Positions 9,220-17,776 of a stretch of 26,929 nucleotides of DNA are shown here, piece by piece (within the stretch, counting starts at the first letter, position 1; each line of letters opens with the position of its first letter). The notes below the pieces were generated by a model. That model was not told where the DNA came from, did no database searches, and saw only the letters and a program-made list of their open reading frames with translations. This stretch comes from an uncultured Clostridium sp. (lineage in GTDB: Bacteria > Bacillota > Clostridia > Clostridiales > Clostridiaceae). The stretch spans positions 1-26,929 of the forward strand of contig NZ_CALEVF010000020.1 in assembly GCF_937920395.1 (NCBI RefSeq), written 5' to 3'. Made by a program: the position numbers and the translations under genes.

Positions 9220-11454
9220 TTAATTATCTACACTTAAAACAAAAATTTCTGAATTATAATCACCATTTTCAAGCTCATTAAAATTTGCATCATAGCCTGT
9301 AAAATTATCATTAACAATTAACCCAATATTCATAAGTTCATCTCCGAAATATTTAGATCCAGTTGAATTTATATTATATTTTTTATCATTATCAAGTCCA
9401 ACTAGTCTTAATCTTTCATAACCTGGATTTGGTTTATTCAAAATTCTATATCGGCCGACTATTGCAGTATTTTTATCTTCTGAAACTATCATCCATGAAA
9501 TATAATTAATATCATTGTCGAAGGGACTACTAATTCTATAAAAAATACCCTTTTGAATAATTTCTCTATATTTCTTATAGAATATTATTTGTTCTTTAAT
9601 TTTTTCTTTATCATTGTTACTTAGTTTATTTAAGTCTAATTCATATCCTAAAGCCCCAAAATAGGCTACATTACCACGTGTATCAATACTTGTAATTCTT
9701 TTAGCCTGGTGATTTGGAACAGCTGACACATGTGCTCCCATACAACTTATGGGATAAACTATTGATGTCCCATATTGTATCTTTAATCTTTCAACAGCAT
9801 CGGTATCATCGCTAGTCCAAGCTTGAGGTGCATAATATAACATTCCAGCATCAAACCTTCCACCTCCACTAGCACATGATTCAAAAAGAATATGTGGAAA
9901 TTTACTAATTAATCTTTCATAAAGATCATATACCCCTAAAATATATCTATGCATAACTTCACCTTGCCTACCAGCTGGAAGTTTTGAAGAAAATGCCTCA
10001 GTTATATTACGATTCATATCCCACTTTACATATGAAATAGAAGCATTACTTAATATTTCACTCATTTTGTCATAGATATAGTCTACTACATCGGTTCTAG
10101 AAAAGTCCAATACAAGCTGATTTCTTCCATGTGATACTCTTCTATTAGGTGTACTTATTATCCAATCGGGATGATTTTCATATAGCTTAGAAGCCTTGCT
10201 AACCATCTCAGGTTCAAACCAAAGACCAAATTTTAATCCTATCTTTTCAATCTCTAAAGCTAAATTCGAAATTCCATTAGGAAGTTTATTTTTATCCACA
10301 AACCAATCACCAAGTGAAGTGGTATCGTCATTTCTCTTTCCAAACCAACCGTCATCTAATACAAATAGTTCCATTCCTAATTGTTTTCCAGTAGTTGCTA
10401 TACTTAATATTTTATCTTCATTAAAATCAAAGTAAGTTGCTTCCCAGTTATTCACCAAAATGGGTCTTACCTTATCTCTCCACTGTCCTCTAGCAAGCCT
10501 TGTTCTGTACAAAACATGATAGGTCTGACTCATATAATTTAAACCTTTATTAGAGTAAACGAGTACCGCTTCAGGAGTTTGAAATTCTTCATCTTTATCT
10601 AATTTCCACTGAAAACCAAATGGATTAATTCCAATAGTAACTCTTGAAACTGAATATGCATCCACTTCTATCTGTGCCTTGAAATTTCCACTATATACTA
10701 AGCTGAATCCGTAAACTTCACCCTGAAATTCATCCGCATTTAGAGATTTTAAAGCAATAAAAGGATTATGATTAGCACTACTTGCACCTCTGGCACTATA
10801 AATAGATTGAATACCAGGTTGAAGCTTTCTTGTTTTTATATATCGTTCACGGCTCCAAGCACCAGACAGTTGAACCATTTCATATTCATCACTAGGTAAG
10901 TCGAGGCTTGAGCTCATACATCCTGTAATATAAAGTTCATCAGATCCACAGTTTTTATAACCTGCACTTCTTGTTATTATAGGATGATCTTCAAAAATAG
11001 TATAACTTAAAGTTAATTCTACATTTATTAAATCGTCATAAAGTATTATTTCTAAGGTGGTTGCTTCATCCTCGCTTTCAACGTAAGTGGCTGGAAGTCC
11101 CTTTAATTTCTTTTTACCTTTAAAAATATGGTTAGATCTATATTTGAAATCCGTAATTCTGCTTCCATTTTTCTGAAGAATCTCAAAGGCTGGTTCTCTA
11201 AAATCTGTTGTTCCATAGGACGGATATTCTTGCTTAACATGCTCTAGTGAAAAAGTTAGGTCTCCTTCAAAAACACAGGCTGTTAATGCTCTAGCTTCAA
11301 CTTGAAAAAGATGTTCAAAAGAATTTCTATGTTTAACGTTTTTTCCAAAATATAAATGACCTAATTGGGAATTTGGCATAATATTAAAAATATAGCTGAT
11401 TTCCTTATTAAACAGATGAAACTCCTTAGTTTTTTCATTAAATATTATAGACAT
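9220..11454 (-). CDS. Alpha-galactosidase, GH36
   Basis: Cytoplasmic retaining alpha-galactosidase (744 aa, typical of the ~730-745 aa bacterial GH36 group) acting on melibiose, raffinose and related sugars. An N-terminal beta-sandwich covers ~1-320 and the barrel ~330-640. Motifs: FVLDDGWFG (364-372), GLWFEPEMVS (410-419), YVKWDMNR with nucleophile Asp479, SCASGGGRFD (526-535) and WTSDDTDA with acid/base Asp549. All expected active-site residues are present. There is no signal peptide. The promoter is clear (TTGACT, 17 bp, TACAAT) and AAGGGAT lies 5 bases before the ATG. No alpha-galactoside transporter is in the window, so uptake must be encoded elsewhere. Confidence 0.95.
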   Translation of the reverse strand: MSIIFNEKTKEFHLFNKEISYIFNIMPNSQLGHLYFGKNVKHRNSFEHLFQVEARALTACVFEGDLTFSLEHVKQEYPSYGTTDFREPAFEILQKNGSRITDFKYRSNHIFKGKKKLKGLPATYVESEDEATTLEIILYDDLINVELTLSYTIFEDHPIITRSAGYKNCGSDELYITGCMSSSLDLPSDEYEMVQLSGAWSRERYIKTRKLQPGIQSIYSARGASSANHNPFIALKSLNADEFQGEVYGFSLVYSGNFKAQIEVDAYSVSRVTIGINPFGFQWKLDKDEEFQTPEAVLVYSNKGLNYMSQTYHVLYRTRLARGQWRDKVRPILVNNWEATYFDFNEDKILSIATTGKQLGMELFVLDDGWFGKRNDDTTSLGDWFVDKNKLPNGISNLALEIEKIGLKFGLWFEPEMVSKASKLYENHPDWIISTPNRRVSHGRNQLVLDFSRTDVVDYIYDKMSEILSNASISYVKWDMNRNITEAFSSKLPAGRQGEVMHRYILGVYDLYERLISKFPHILFESCASGGGRFDAGMLYYAPQAWTSDDTDAVERLKIQYGTSIVYPISCMGAHVSAVPNHQAKRITSIDTRGNVAYFGALGYELDLNKLSNNDKEKIKEQIIFYKKYREIIQKGIFYRISSPFDNDINYISWMIVSEDKNTAIVGRYRILNKPNPGYERLRLVGLDNDKKYNINSTGSKYFGDELMNIGLIVNDNFTGYDANFNELENGDYNSEIFVLSVDN

Positions 11455-11486
11455 TAAAGATCCCTTCTTTCTTTTATAGTTAACAT

Positions 11487-11502
11487 TTGAATACGTTTAC
11501 TT
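11487..11502 (-). promoter_or_regulatory. cre-like or LacI-family operator downstream of alpha-galactosidase promoter
   Basis: On the minus strand AAGTAAACGTATTCAA matches the cre consensus WTGNAARCGNWWWCAW at 15 of 16 positions. It lies about 15-30 bases downstream of the -10 box, in the untranslated leader, which is a classic roadblock position. LacI-family operators look similar, so it could instead serve the neighbouring LacI-type regulator. Confidence 0.6.
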
Positions 11503-11517
11503 TTTCTTTATTGATTT

Positions 11518-11546
11518 ATTGTATCTAATATTTAGTAAATAGTCAA
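11518..11546 (-). promoter_or_regulatory. SigA-type promoter of alpha-galactosidase operon
   Basis: On the minus strand TTGACT (11541-11546) and TACAAT (11518-11523) are separated by exactly 17 bases. The start of transcription would be near 11510, giving a leader of about 55 bases. Confidence 0.75.
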
Positions 11547-11572
11547 CTAATAATGGTGAAATATTTACTAAA
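11531..11572. promoter_or_regulatory. 10-bp inverted repeat flanking the -35 box
   Basis: TTTAGTAAAT (11531-11540) and ATTTACTAAA (11563-11572) are perfect inverted copies separated by 22 bases. One arm lies in the promoter spacer and the other upstream of -35. This fits an operator for a dimeric or tetrameric repressor, possibly the LacI-type protein encoded in the operon. It is also close enough to the end of the AEC gene region to be a hairpin, but lies upstream of that gene's stop only on the opposite reading. Confidence 0.45.
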
Positions 11573-11592
11573 CTTTTAATGATATATTAATT

Positions 11593-12516
11593 TTATAATC
11601 TATTAAGCAAGTCTATTATCGACATAATAAGTGGTATCGTGATTATAGATAAAATTGTAGTTAAAAAAGCACATTTTGAGGCAGTTACTTTATCTCCATT
11701 ATATTTTTCTGCTAAAACTGCTATTAAACTTGCAGTTGGCATGGCTACTAAAATTACACATATGTAAAGAAGAGTTTTATTAGCACCTAAAAGGGTAAGT
11801 ATAAAATAAGTTAGAAGTGGAGCAATTATAAGTTTAATAAAATTCACATAATAGATATCTAGGCCCTTAAACACATCTTTTAATTTAACATCTGCAAGCA
11901 TACTTCCTACTATAAACATTGAAAGGGGAGTCGTCATATTGCCTATGCTACCTAATGTCTTAAGTAATGGTGATGGAAGCTTTATAGAAAAAAGAAATAT
12001 TATAATTCCTAAAAGAATAGATATAAGAGGTATATTTATAAGATTCTTTTTTATACTCTTTAAGTCACTTTTGCCCGTAAAAAGAATAACACCATAGGAC
12101 CACATAAAAATATTAAAAGGAATTGTATAAATGGATGTATAAAACACGCCTATATTCCCAAAGATACCTTGAATTACAGGATATCCTACAAATCCACAAT
12201 TAGAAAATACGGTTGCAAATATAAATACATTCTTTTTAGAACTTTCAAATTTAGAATATAACAATTTACTTAGGATTATTAAAACAATGTGTATCACAAT
12301 AGAATATAAAAGTATCAGGCTGGCACTTTTTAGCATATCCATTGAAAATTTAAAATTAAAAGAGTATATAATCATGCAAGGCATTGTTACATTAATTAAA
12401 ATGTTTGAAAAGCCTTTATTAACTTCATCTGTAATTGCTTTTGTTTTTCTTAATATAACTCCAACCATCATCATAAGGGTTAATATAATTACTTGATTCA
12501 TTACATTGATATTCAA
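11593..12516 (-). CDS. AEC (auxin efflux carrier) family permease
   Basis: Integral membrane transporter of 307 aa with about ten hydrophobic segments in the two inverted halves typical of the AEC/BASS-like fold. Typical stretches are the N-terminal VGVILRKTKAITDEV and the Pro-containing helix NVTMPCMIIYSF (about 42-53), with the matching FIVGSMLADVKL (about 200-211) in the second half. Bacterial members export or import small organic acids such as malate; the substrate here is unknown. The start is TTG, chosen because GGAGG (12524-12528) lies seven bases upstream; the ATG five codons further in is too far from that site. It follows the fructose operon on the same strand but a hairpin lies between them. 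Confidence 0.88.
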   Translation of the reverse strand: MNINVMNQVIILTLMMMVGVILRKTKAITDEVNKGFSNILINVTMPCMIIYSFNFKFSMDMLKSASLILLYSIVIHIVLIILSKLLYSKFESSKKNVFIFATVFSNCGFVGYPVIQGIFGNIGVFYTSIYTIPFNIFMWSYGVILFTGKSDLKSIKKNLINIPLISILLGIIIFLFSIKLPSPLLKTLGSIGNMTTPLSMFIVGSMLADVKLKDVFKGLDIYYVNFIKLIIAPLLTYFILTLLGANKTLLYICVILVAMPTASLIAVLAEKYNGDKVTASKCAFLTTILSIITIPLIMSIIDLLNRL

Positions 12517-12550
12517 AATATTACCTCCAAAGATTTTGATTTAAAATAAA

Positions 12551-12577
12551 TAAAGGGTAAATACAGCTTACCCTTTA
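12551..12577 (-). terminator. Hairpin between fruA and AEC gene
   Basis: TAAAGGGTAA (12551-12560) pairs perfectly with 12568-12577 around a 7-base loop. Reading on the minus strand, it follows fruA by about 140 bases, precedes the AEC gene, and is followed by a T-rich stretch. It probably ends the fructose operon transcript. Confidence 0.6.
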
Positions 12578-12716
12578 GAAACAAGATTTTTTTAAATAAA
12601 GATATACCCCTAATCATCGTATTTCAATATTAACTACTTGAGTTGAGATTGAAATAAAATGTTAAGGGGCTTATTAGTATTTAACCTGCAATGAAGCAGG
12701 AGATGATTTAACTATT

Positions 12717-14585
12717 TTAAATATCTTTTGGCTTTTTTAAAATTCCAAGGATTATGCAAGTTACGAAAGCTCCTATCAAAATCGATAGTATATAAAGTAA
12801 TGGACTTCCTTTAGCTAAAGCAACTACAAATATACCACCATGTGGAACTGGCATTCCTATATTAAAAAACAATGAAAGTCCACCGGCTACGGCAGATCCT
12901 ATTGCCGCTGCTGGTATTACTCTTACTGGATCTGCTGCTGCAAAGGGTATTGCTCCTTCTGTTACAAAGCAAGCACCCATTACATAACAACTAAGACCAG
13001 TTTCTCTTTCCTCTTTAGTAAATCTATTTTTAAAGAATGAAGTAGCGAGTGCAATGCCTAGAGGTGCAGACATACCACCAGCCATTACAGCTGCCTGTGG
13101 AAAGTAATTTTTTGAACTTATCATAGCAATTCCAAATGCAAAGGCAGCCTTGTTTATTGGTCCGCCCATATCAATTGCCATCATTCCACCCAATATAATA
13201 CCTAGTAGCACTTTGTTTCCTGTGCCCATTCCACCTAACCAATGTTGAAGAAAAAGGTTAATTTGAAGAACTGGTCCATCTATACAAATGTACATTATAG
13301 CACCGGTAATAAAAATACCTAGAAGTGGATATATAAGCACCGGTTTTATGCTCTCAAGGGCTGCTGGTAATTTTGCAAAAGCCTTCTTAAGAAGTAGTAC
13401 TACATAACCACCAAGAAATCCTGCAATAATTCCACCAAGAAATCCTGCGTTACTTTGATATGCTAAAAATCCACCTACCATTGCAGGAGCAAAACCTGGT
13501 CTGTCTGCAATACTCATACCTATAAAACCAGCAAGTACTGGTATCATAAGCGCGAAAGCATTCTCGCCACCAACTACTGAAAGAAGTTTAGACAAATGTA
13601 ACAAGGTTGGATTTGAACTTTTTTCGAATATAAATGATAAAGCTATTAATATTCCTCCACCAACAATGAAAGGAAGCATATTTGAAATACCACTCATAAG
13701 ATGTTTATAAAATCCAGTTCTTTCGCTTGTTGTAGTAGATTTACTACCACCAGTGTGGTTATAAATAGGTGCTTCACCATTTAATGCTTGGTTTATAAGT
13801 TCTTCTGGTTTTTTTATTCCTTGTACCACAGGAACTATAACTACTTTTTTACCATTAAATCTTTCCATTTCAACTTGTTTATCAGCAGCAACTATAATAC
13901 CTGAGGCCCTTTCTATTTCATCATCTGTTAATCTGTTTTTAACTCCTGTAGCGCCATTGGTTTCAACCTTTATGTCGACGCCCATTTCTTTAGCTTTATT
14001 CTTTAATGCATCTGCTGCCATATAAGTATGTGCTATACCTGTAGGACATGCAGTTACTGCTAAAACTAAACCTTTTGAATCTTTTTTCTCTACTATTTCT
14101 TCTTCTTCGATACTTTCTTCTTTTAATTTTTCTGCTTCTTGATTATCAATTAAACTTAAAACTTCCTCAGGTGTTTTAACAATGAGAAGTTTCTGTTTGA
14201 AATCTTCATTCATAAGAAGAGTAGATAATCTCGAAAGTGTTTCTAAATGTGTATTATTAGCACCCTCGGTCGCTGCAATCATAAAAAATATATTTGCAGG
14301 AGCATCATCTAATGAATCAAAATCAATTCCAGCTGTAGAACGTCCAAAAGCTAATGCTGGAGTTTTTACTGCTGCAACCTTTGCATGAGGAATAGCTATA
14401 CCTTCTCCAATTCCAGTTGAGAAGTCTGCTTCTCTTTTTAAAATTGCTTTCTTATATTCTTCCTTGTCATTTAACATTCCTGCACTATCAAGTTTATTTA
14501 CTAATTCATCAATTACCTCTGCTTTACTATTAGATTTTAAATCTAGGATAATAGTATTTTTCTTTAGTAGTTCTGTTATTTTCAT
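12717..14585 (-). CDS. fruA: Fructose PTS transporter EIIABC (FruA)
   Basis: Membrane phosphotransferase permease of 622 aa that takes up fructose as fructose-1-phosphate. Three domains on one chain: EIIA (~1-147) with phospho-His67 in GIAIPHAKV; an acidic linker (~150-170, EESIEEEEIVEKKD); EIIB (~171-270) with phospho-Cys180 in VTACPTGIAHTYMAADAL; and membrane EIIC (~290-622) with the conserved GGGMMAIDMGGPINKAA and AMVGG stretches. All phosphorylation sites are present. GGAGG lies 6 bases before the ATG. It is 67 bp downstream of fruK on the same strand, an operon in which FruK phosphorylates the product of FruA. Confidence 0.96.
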   Translation of the reverse strand: MKITELLKKNTIILDLKSNSKAEVIDELVNKLDSAGMLNDKEEYKKAILKREADFSTGIGEGIAIPHAKVAAVKTPALAFGRSTAGIDFDSLDDAPANIFFMIAATEGANNTHLETLSRLSTLLMNEDFKQKLLIVKTPEEVLSLIDNQEAEKLKEESIEEEEIVEKKDSKGLVLAVTACPTGIAHTYMAADALKNKAKEMGVDIKVETNGATGVKNRLTDDEIERASGIIVAADKQVEMERFNGKKVVIVPVVQGIKKPEELINQALNGEAPIYNHTGGSKSTTTSERTGFYKHLMSGISNMLPFIVGGGILIALSFIFEKSSNPTLLHLSKLLSVVGGENAFALMIPVLAGFIGMSIADRPGFAPAMVGGFLAYQSNAGFLGGIIAGFLGGYVVLLLKKAFAKLPAALESIKPVLIYPLLGIFITGAIMYICIDGPVLQINLFLQHWLGGMGTGNKVLLGIILGGMMAIDMGGPINKAAFAFGIAMISSKNYFPQAAVMAGGMSAPLGIALATSFFKNRFTKEERETGLSCYVMGACFVTEGAIPFAAADPVRVIPAAAIGSAVAGGLSLFFNIGMPVPHGGIFVVALAKGSPLLYILSILIGAFVTCIILGILKKPKDI

Positions 14586-14652
14586 CTTATTCCTCCTGTG
14601 ATAAATACAATGTTAGTTAGTTTATATAAGTAGGCCAATTAATAACTAGATA

Positions 14653-15567
14653 TTAATCTAATTTATTTACAATTACCTGCGCTAAATAATGCTCAATATC
14701 TTCTTTTTTACATAAATCCTTTGAAAATGCTGTAGCACTTCCAGCTGTAGCACCCCATCTAAATGCTTCAATTAAATCCTTTGACCTTGAATACTTAGCT
14801 AAAAATCCTGCAATAACTGAATCTCCTGCACCAACTGAATTCTGTACTTTTCCTTTTGCTGGTGTTGCGTAATAGACTCCGCTTTTACAAATTAGAAGAG
14901 CTCCACGCTCAGCCATAGATATAATTACATTTTGTGCTCCCATAACAATAAGTTTTTTTGCATATTCAATAATTTCATCTGTATCTGTAAGTTCTTTATT
15001 AAATATTTCACCTAGTTCATGATTATTAGGTTTTATTAAAAATGGCTTATTCGAAAGAGTAGCGACTAAAGCATCACCAGTGGTATCAACTATAACTTTT
15101 ACATTATTAGAAGCACACTTTTTTTGAAGTCTGGCATATATGTCTCTTGGAACAGAATTCTGAACATTTCCAGATAATACCAGATAATCATTTGAAGTTA
15201 AACCTTCTACTATTTTAAATAGCTTATTCAAGTCCTCATCTTTTATAACTGGACCTGCTCCATTGATTTCCGTCTCTTCTTTCGATTTGAGTTTAACGTT
15301 TATTCTTGTATCACCGCTTATCTCAATAAATTCAGTTTCAACACCTTGAGACTCTAATGAATTAATAATAAATTTACCAGTAAAACCTCCAACAAAACCT
15401 AAAGCCTTACTTTTTATCCCTACATTATTTAAAACTCTTGATACATTTATCCCTTTTCCACCAGCAAATTTTTCTTCACTGGCAACTCTATTAATTAATC
15501 CTGCTTTAAAATCATCTACGGTTATAACATAATCTATAGCTGGATTAAAAGTTACTGTATATATCAT
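14653..15567 (-). CDS. fruK: 1-phosphofructokinase (FruK)
   Basis: PfkB-family kinase (304 aa) converting fructose-1-phosphate plus ATP to fructose-1,6-bisphosphate. Family motifs: the substrate-binding FAGGKGINVSR (34-44) and the ATP/anion-hole signature NSVGAGDSVIAGF (243-255) with catalytic base Asp249. Length is normal. The ATG is preceded by AAAGGTAGTG. It is the first gene of the fru operon. The usual upstream DeoR-type fruR is absent from this window. The upstream region carries cre-like and directly repeated elements, so expression is probably controlled by CcpA and a fructose-responsive regulator encoded elsewhere. Confidence 0.95.
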   Translation of the reverse strand: MIYTVTFNPAIDYVITVDDFKAGLINRVASEEKFAGGKGINVSRVLNNVGIKSKALGFVGGFTGKFIINSLESQGVETEFIEISGDTRINVKLKSKEETEINGAGPVIKDEDLNKLFKIVEGLTSNDYLVLSGNVQNSVPRDIYARLQKKCASNNVKVIVDTTGDALVATLSNKPFLIKPNNHELGEIFNKELTDTDEIIEYAKKLIVMGAQNVIISMAERGALLICKSGVYYATPAKGKVQNSVGAGDSVIAGFLAKYSRSKDLIEAFRWGATAGSATAFSKDLCKKEDIEHYLAQVIVNKLD

Positions 15568-15859
15568 ATTTTGTCACTACCTTTTGTATTTATTTTTACT
15601 GTTCATATATACATGATAATATATAATCAGTTCTAAAACAACAGATATGATCATATTCGGTCATATTTTTTTACGTTTCATTAGAAAACGAATACAAACG
15701 AATGTATTTTATTGCGTTTTATTAAATTTTAATCATATTTAAACATAAATTGGAATTTACTTTTTTTATAATATAAGCAAGTTTTTCTAGATTCTTTATA
15801 AATATGACAGACTGTTGTCTAGTTAAACAAGGTATAATAATAATATGTTTAAAAATTAA
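15568..15859. promoter_or_regulatory. Upstream regulatory region of the fru operon
   Basis: On the minus strand a usable promoter is TTGTTT (15636-15641), 17 bases, TATCAT (15613-15618). Upstream of it are four ACG-containing elements: one near 15671-15680, AAACGAAT at 15686-15693 and again at 15696-15703 (exactly one helical turn apart), and one near 15711-15720. The spacing suits cooperative binding of a DeoR-type or other sugar regulator. The first AAACGAAT overlaps a cre-like site. Confidence 0.5.
15682..15697 (+). promoter_or_regulatory. cre-like site upstream of fruK
   Basis: TAGAAAACGAATACAA matches WTGNAARCGNWWWCAW at 15 of 16 positions. It is about 40 bases upstream of the proposed -35 box of fruK, so CcpA binding here could activate or repress. 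Confidence 0.5.
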
Positions 15860-16015
15860 TGTGAGGAAGATGCGTTAGCATTCCTTACAGATGCAGGATT
15901 AGTCGGCCGCCTTACGATGGCTCAGCAAGGGCATTGGCCAACAAATGGTGAGACTAAATCTGAATTGGAACATAAGCTTTCTCAATGCATATGGTGGGTG
16001 ATTGCTTTGGATTAA
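15860..16015 (+). pseudogene. 5'-truncated gene remnant, MazG-like
   Basis: An open frame without any start codon runs from a stop at 15857 to the stop at 16013-16015 (51 codons). From about 15863 it reads as real protein: EEDALAFLTDAGLVGRL, then TMAQQGHWPTNGET and ELEHKLSQCIWWVIALD. This looks like the inner and C-terminal part of small MazG-like/nucleotide pyrophosphohydrolase-type proteins of clostridia, as far as I remember them. The N-terminal part and probably the C-terminal end are missing, so it is a relic. No ribosome site belongs to this frame. Family assignment is tentative. Confidence 0.5.
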
Positions 16016-16017
16016 GT

Positions 16018-16279
16018 TCACTTAATGTGAGAATAGTCCTTTTTCATCCATTCATCTTTTTCTAATAAGAATATTGAGCCAATAAACTCAATAGGAGTTA
16101 CTTCTGTGGGTTTTCTAAATGAATTAATACATTCACTTGTTTTGTAAAAGACTAACCTATTTAACACCTTATAAGACGGATAATTCAAATTTGCAGTACA
16201 ACCAGTTAATCTTTCTACTTGTAGAGTGTTAAACGAATAATTTTTTAGTTCCAATCTTTTTGTTTTTTATATCTATCAT
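16018..16279 (-). pseudogene. Small unknown gene, apparently frameshifted near its start
   Basis: The long frame (78 codons, 16254-16018) begins only at a TTG with no ribosome site. A good ribosome site (GGGAGG, 16290-16295) instead serves an ATG at 16277-16279 in a different frame, which encodes MIDIKNKK and stops after 16 codons. Joining the two frames by one base within the A-rich run near 16256-16268 gives an 86- to 87-aa protein. No family is recognised; the product would be soluble, with two Cys. Either a real indel has inactivated it, or the homopolymer was misread. Confidence 0.5.
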
Positions 16280-16350
16280 TTTCTGTTATCCTCCCGATAT
16301 AGTAAATAACAGCTCACTTAACCATAAGTGTTTAATTAGCTTCTATTTTT

Positions 16351-16379
16351 TTGTTTTTGATGTTAATATTACTTATATA
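16351..16379 (+). promoter_or_regulatory. Candidate promoter of the PocR-AraC regulator
   Basis: TTGTTT (16351-16356), 17 bases, TATATA (16374-16379). The leader would be about 60 bases long before the TTG start. Confidence 0.45.
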
Positions 16380-16448
16380 GAAAAGTATTCATGAAAAAAG
16401 CACGAATGATTTAAATATAATACGTTTATAGATGAATGGAGGAAAAAT

Positions 16449-17498
16449 TTGCAGAATGGGTTGTTGCATCTAGATAATATTATTAATGTGGATAATTTTC
16501 AAAAAATTCAGGATAATATAGCAGAGGTAACAGATATTGCTATGGTTACGGTTGATTATAAAGGGAAAAGAGTTACTACACATAGTAAGTGTAGTGAATT
16601 TTGTGAATTTATAAGGTCGCATCTAGAATTAAGTGAGCTTTGTGAAAAATGTGATTCTAGAGGTGGACTCGAAGCTGCTAGATTACAAGAACCATATCTA
16701 TATATATGTCATGAAGGCATCTTAGATTTGGCAATTCCTATTATAGTGGATGGACAATACTTTGGTGCGGTAATGGCCGGACAAGTTATTGTTAAAGATA
16801 AAGAAAAGGAAGATTTAGAACAAATAGTTAATAATAAGTGTTTTAAGATGGAATTAGAAAAAGAAACCGAACTTAAAGTTTTATATGATAAGTTACCTAT
16901 TATGACTTTGGACAAAGTTAAATCTGTTGCCAACATGATTTTGCATATTAGTAATTATATTGTAGAAGAAGCTTTGTTAAAAATAAATTCAAATAAACTT
17001 AATGATAAAATTTTAACGGTTGATTCTTTTAAGGTGGCAAATTTAGAATTAAAAGAGGCTAACAAAGTAGAAACATTGGAAAAAAATTTAAAGGATAATG
17101 TTAGTTCAAAGAACAATGTTAACTTAACTGTTAGTAAAAATGAAAACGATGTAATATGTAAGAAGAAATGTAATGCTATTTTAAAGCCAGCATTAGACTA
17201 TATACAAGAGAGTTATAGTTGCGCAATTAGCATTGATGAAATGGCATCTTTGTGTAACGTTAGTCCTAGCTATTTTAGTAAGCTTTTTAAGAAAAATATT
17301 GGGGATAATTTCTCGAATTATATAAATAAAGTGAGGATTAAAAAAGCTAAAGAATTGCTTGAGGCCTCTGATGTTCCAATAATCAATTTGGCTTTGGATT
17401 TAGGTTTTGAGGATTGTGGTTATTTTATAAAAGTATTTAAAAGAATTGAAGGGGTAACCCCAGCTGTTTATAGAAATGAATATAATGTAGGGAAATAG
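16449..17498 (+). CDS. PocR-domain AraC family regulator, likely of glycerol/1,3-propanediol genes
   Basis: Transcription activator of 349 aa. Residues ~12-175 form a PocR ligand-sensing domain (relative of PAS/GAF-like sensors found in PocR, the 1,2-propanediol regulator): TVDYKGKRVTTHS, then Cys48, Cys52, Cys65, Cys68 and Cys87 in YICHEGILDLAIPI and the closing GAVMAGQV. A polar linker with a likely coiled section follows (~180-240). The AraC DNA-binding domain is at ~243-345 with two helix-turn-helices (ISIDEMASLCNVSPSYFSKLF; INLALDLGFEDCGYFIKVF). The start is TTG, fixed by GGAGG six bases upstream. It is transcribed toward dhaT 278 bp away and, by position and domain, is the probable activator of the dha genes responding to glycerol or a diol. 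Confidence 0.88.
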   Translation: MQNGLLHLDNIINVDNFQKIQDNIAEVTDIAMVTVDYKGKRVTTHSKCSEFCEFIRSHLELSELCEKCDSRGGLEAARLQEPYLYICHEGILDLAIPIIVDGQYFGAVMAGQVIVKDKEKEDLEQIVNNKCFKMELEKETELKVLYDKLPIMTLDKVKSVANMILHISNYIVEEALLKINSNKLNDKILTVDSFKVANLELKEANKVETLEKNLKDNVSSKNNVNLTVSKNENDVICKKKCNAILKPALDYIQESYSCAISIDEMASLCNVSPSYFSKLFKKNIGDNFSNYINKVRIKKAKELLEASDVPIINLALDLGFEDCGYFIKVFKRIEGVTPAVYRNEYNVGK

Positions 17499-17528
17499 CA
17501 ATTAGGTAAAACTAGTGCTATTTTTTTA
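17493..17528 (+). terminator. Terminator overlapping the regulator stop codon
   Basis: AAATAGCA (17493-17500, containing the stop TAG) pairs with TGCTATTT (17516-17523), extendable with a bulge to the inner TAG/CTA bases, followed by a run of seven T. It separates the regulator transcript from dhaT. Confidence 0.75.
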
Positions 17529-17611
17529 CTTAAAACATTAAGTGCAAGAAATTACTGTCGAAATTTACACAAAGTAAGCAGAGATTTCCCACGAGAATGC
17601 GATTTATTTTA

Positions 17612-17640
17612 ATGAAATTTAAATTAGACAGGCTTATACT
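17612..17640 (+). promoter_or_regulatory. Candidate activator-dependent promoter of dhaT
   Basis: TATACT (17635-17640) is a good -10 box, but at the correct distance the -35 position (17612-17617, ATGAAA) is poor. A weak -35 is expected for a promoter needing an AraC-type activator. The leader would be about 130 bases. Confidence 0.4.
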
Positions 17641-17776
17641 TTAGGTAGAGAGTTAGTAAGTTAAATTTATAACGAACTGATTCATAATGAAGTAAATGTT
17701 AATATCACCTTATAAATATATTCAAGCTACAATTAAATAAATTACAATGCTTAAAAGAATCAAGGAGGAATAATTA

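Noticed and set aside
9952..9985. LPAGRQG stretch in the alpha-galactosidase as possible inserted repeat
   Set aside because: GH36 enzymes usually have LPxxRQGE at this position, so this is ordinary family sequence.
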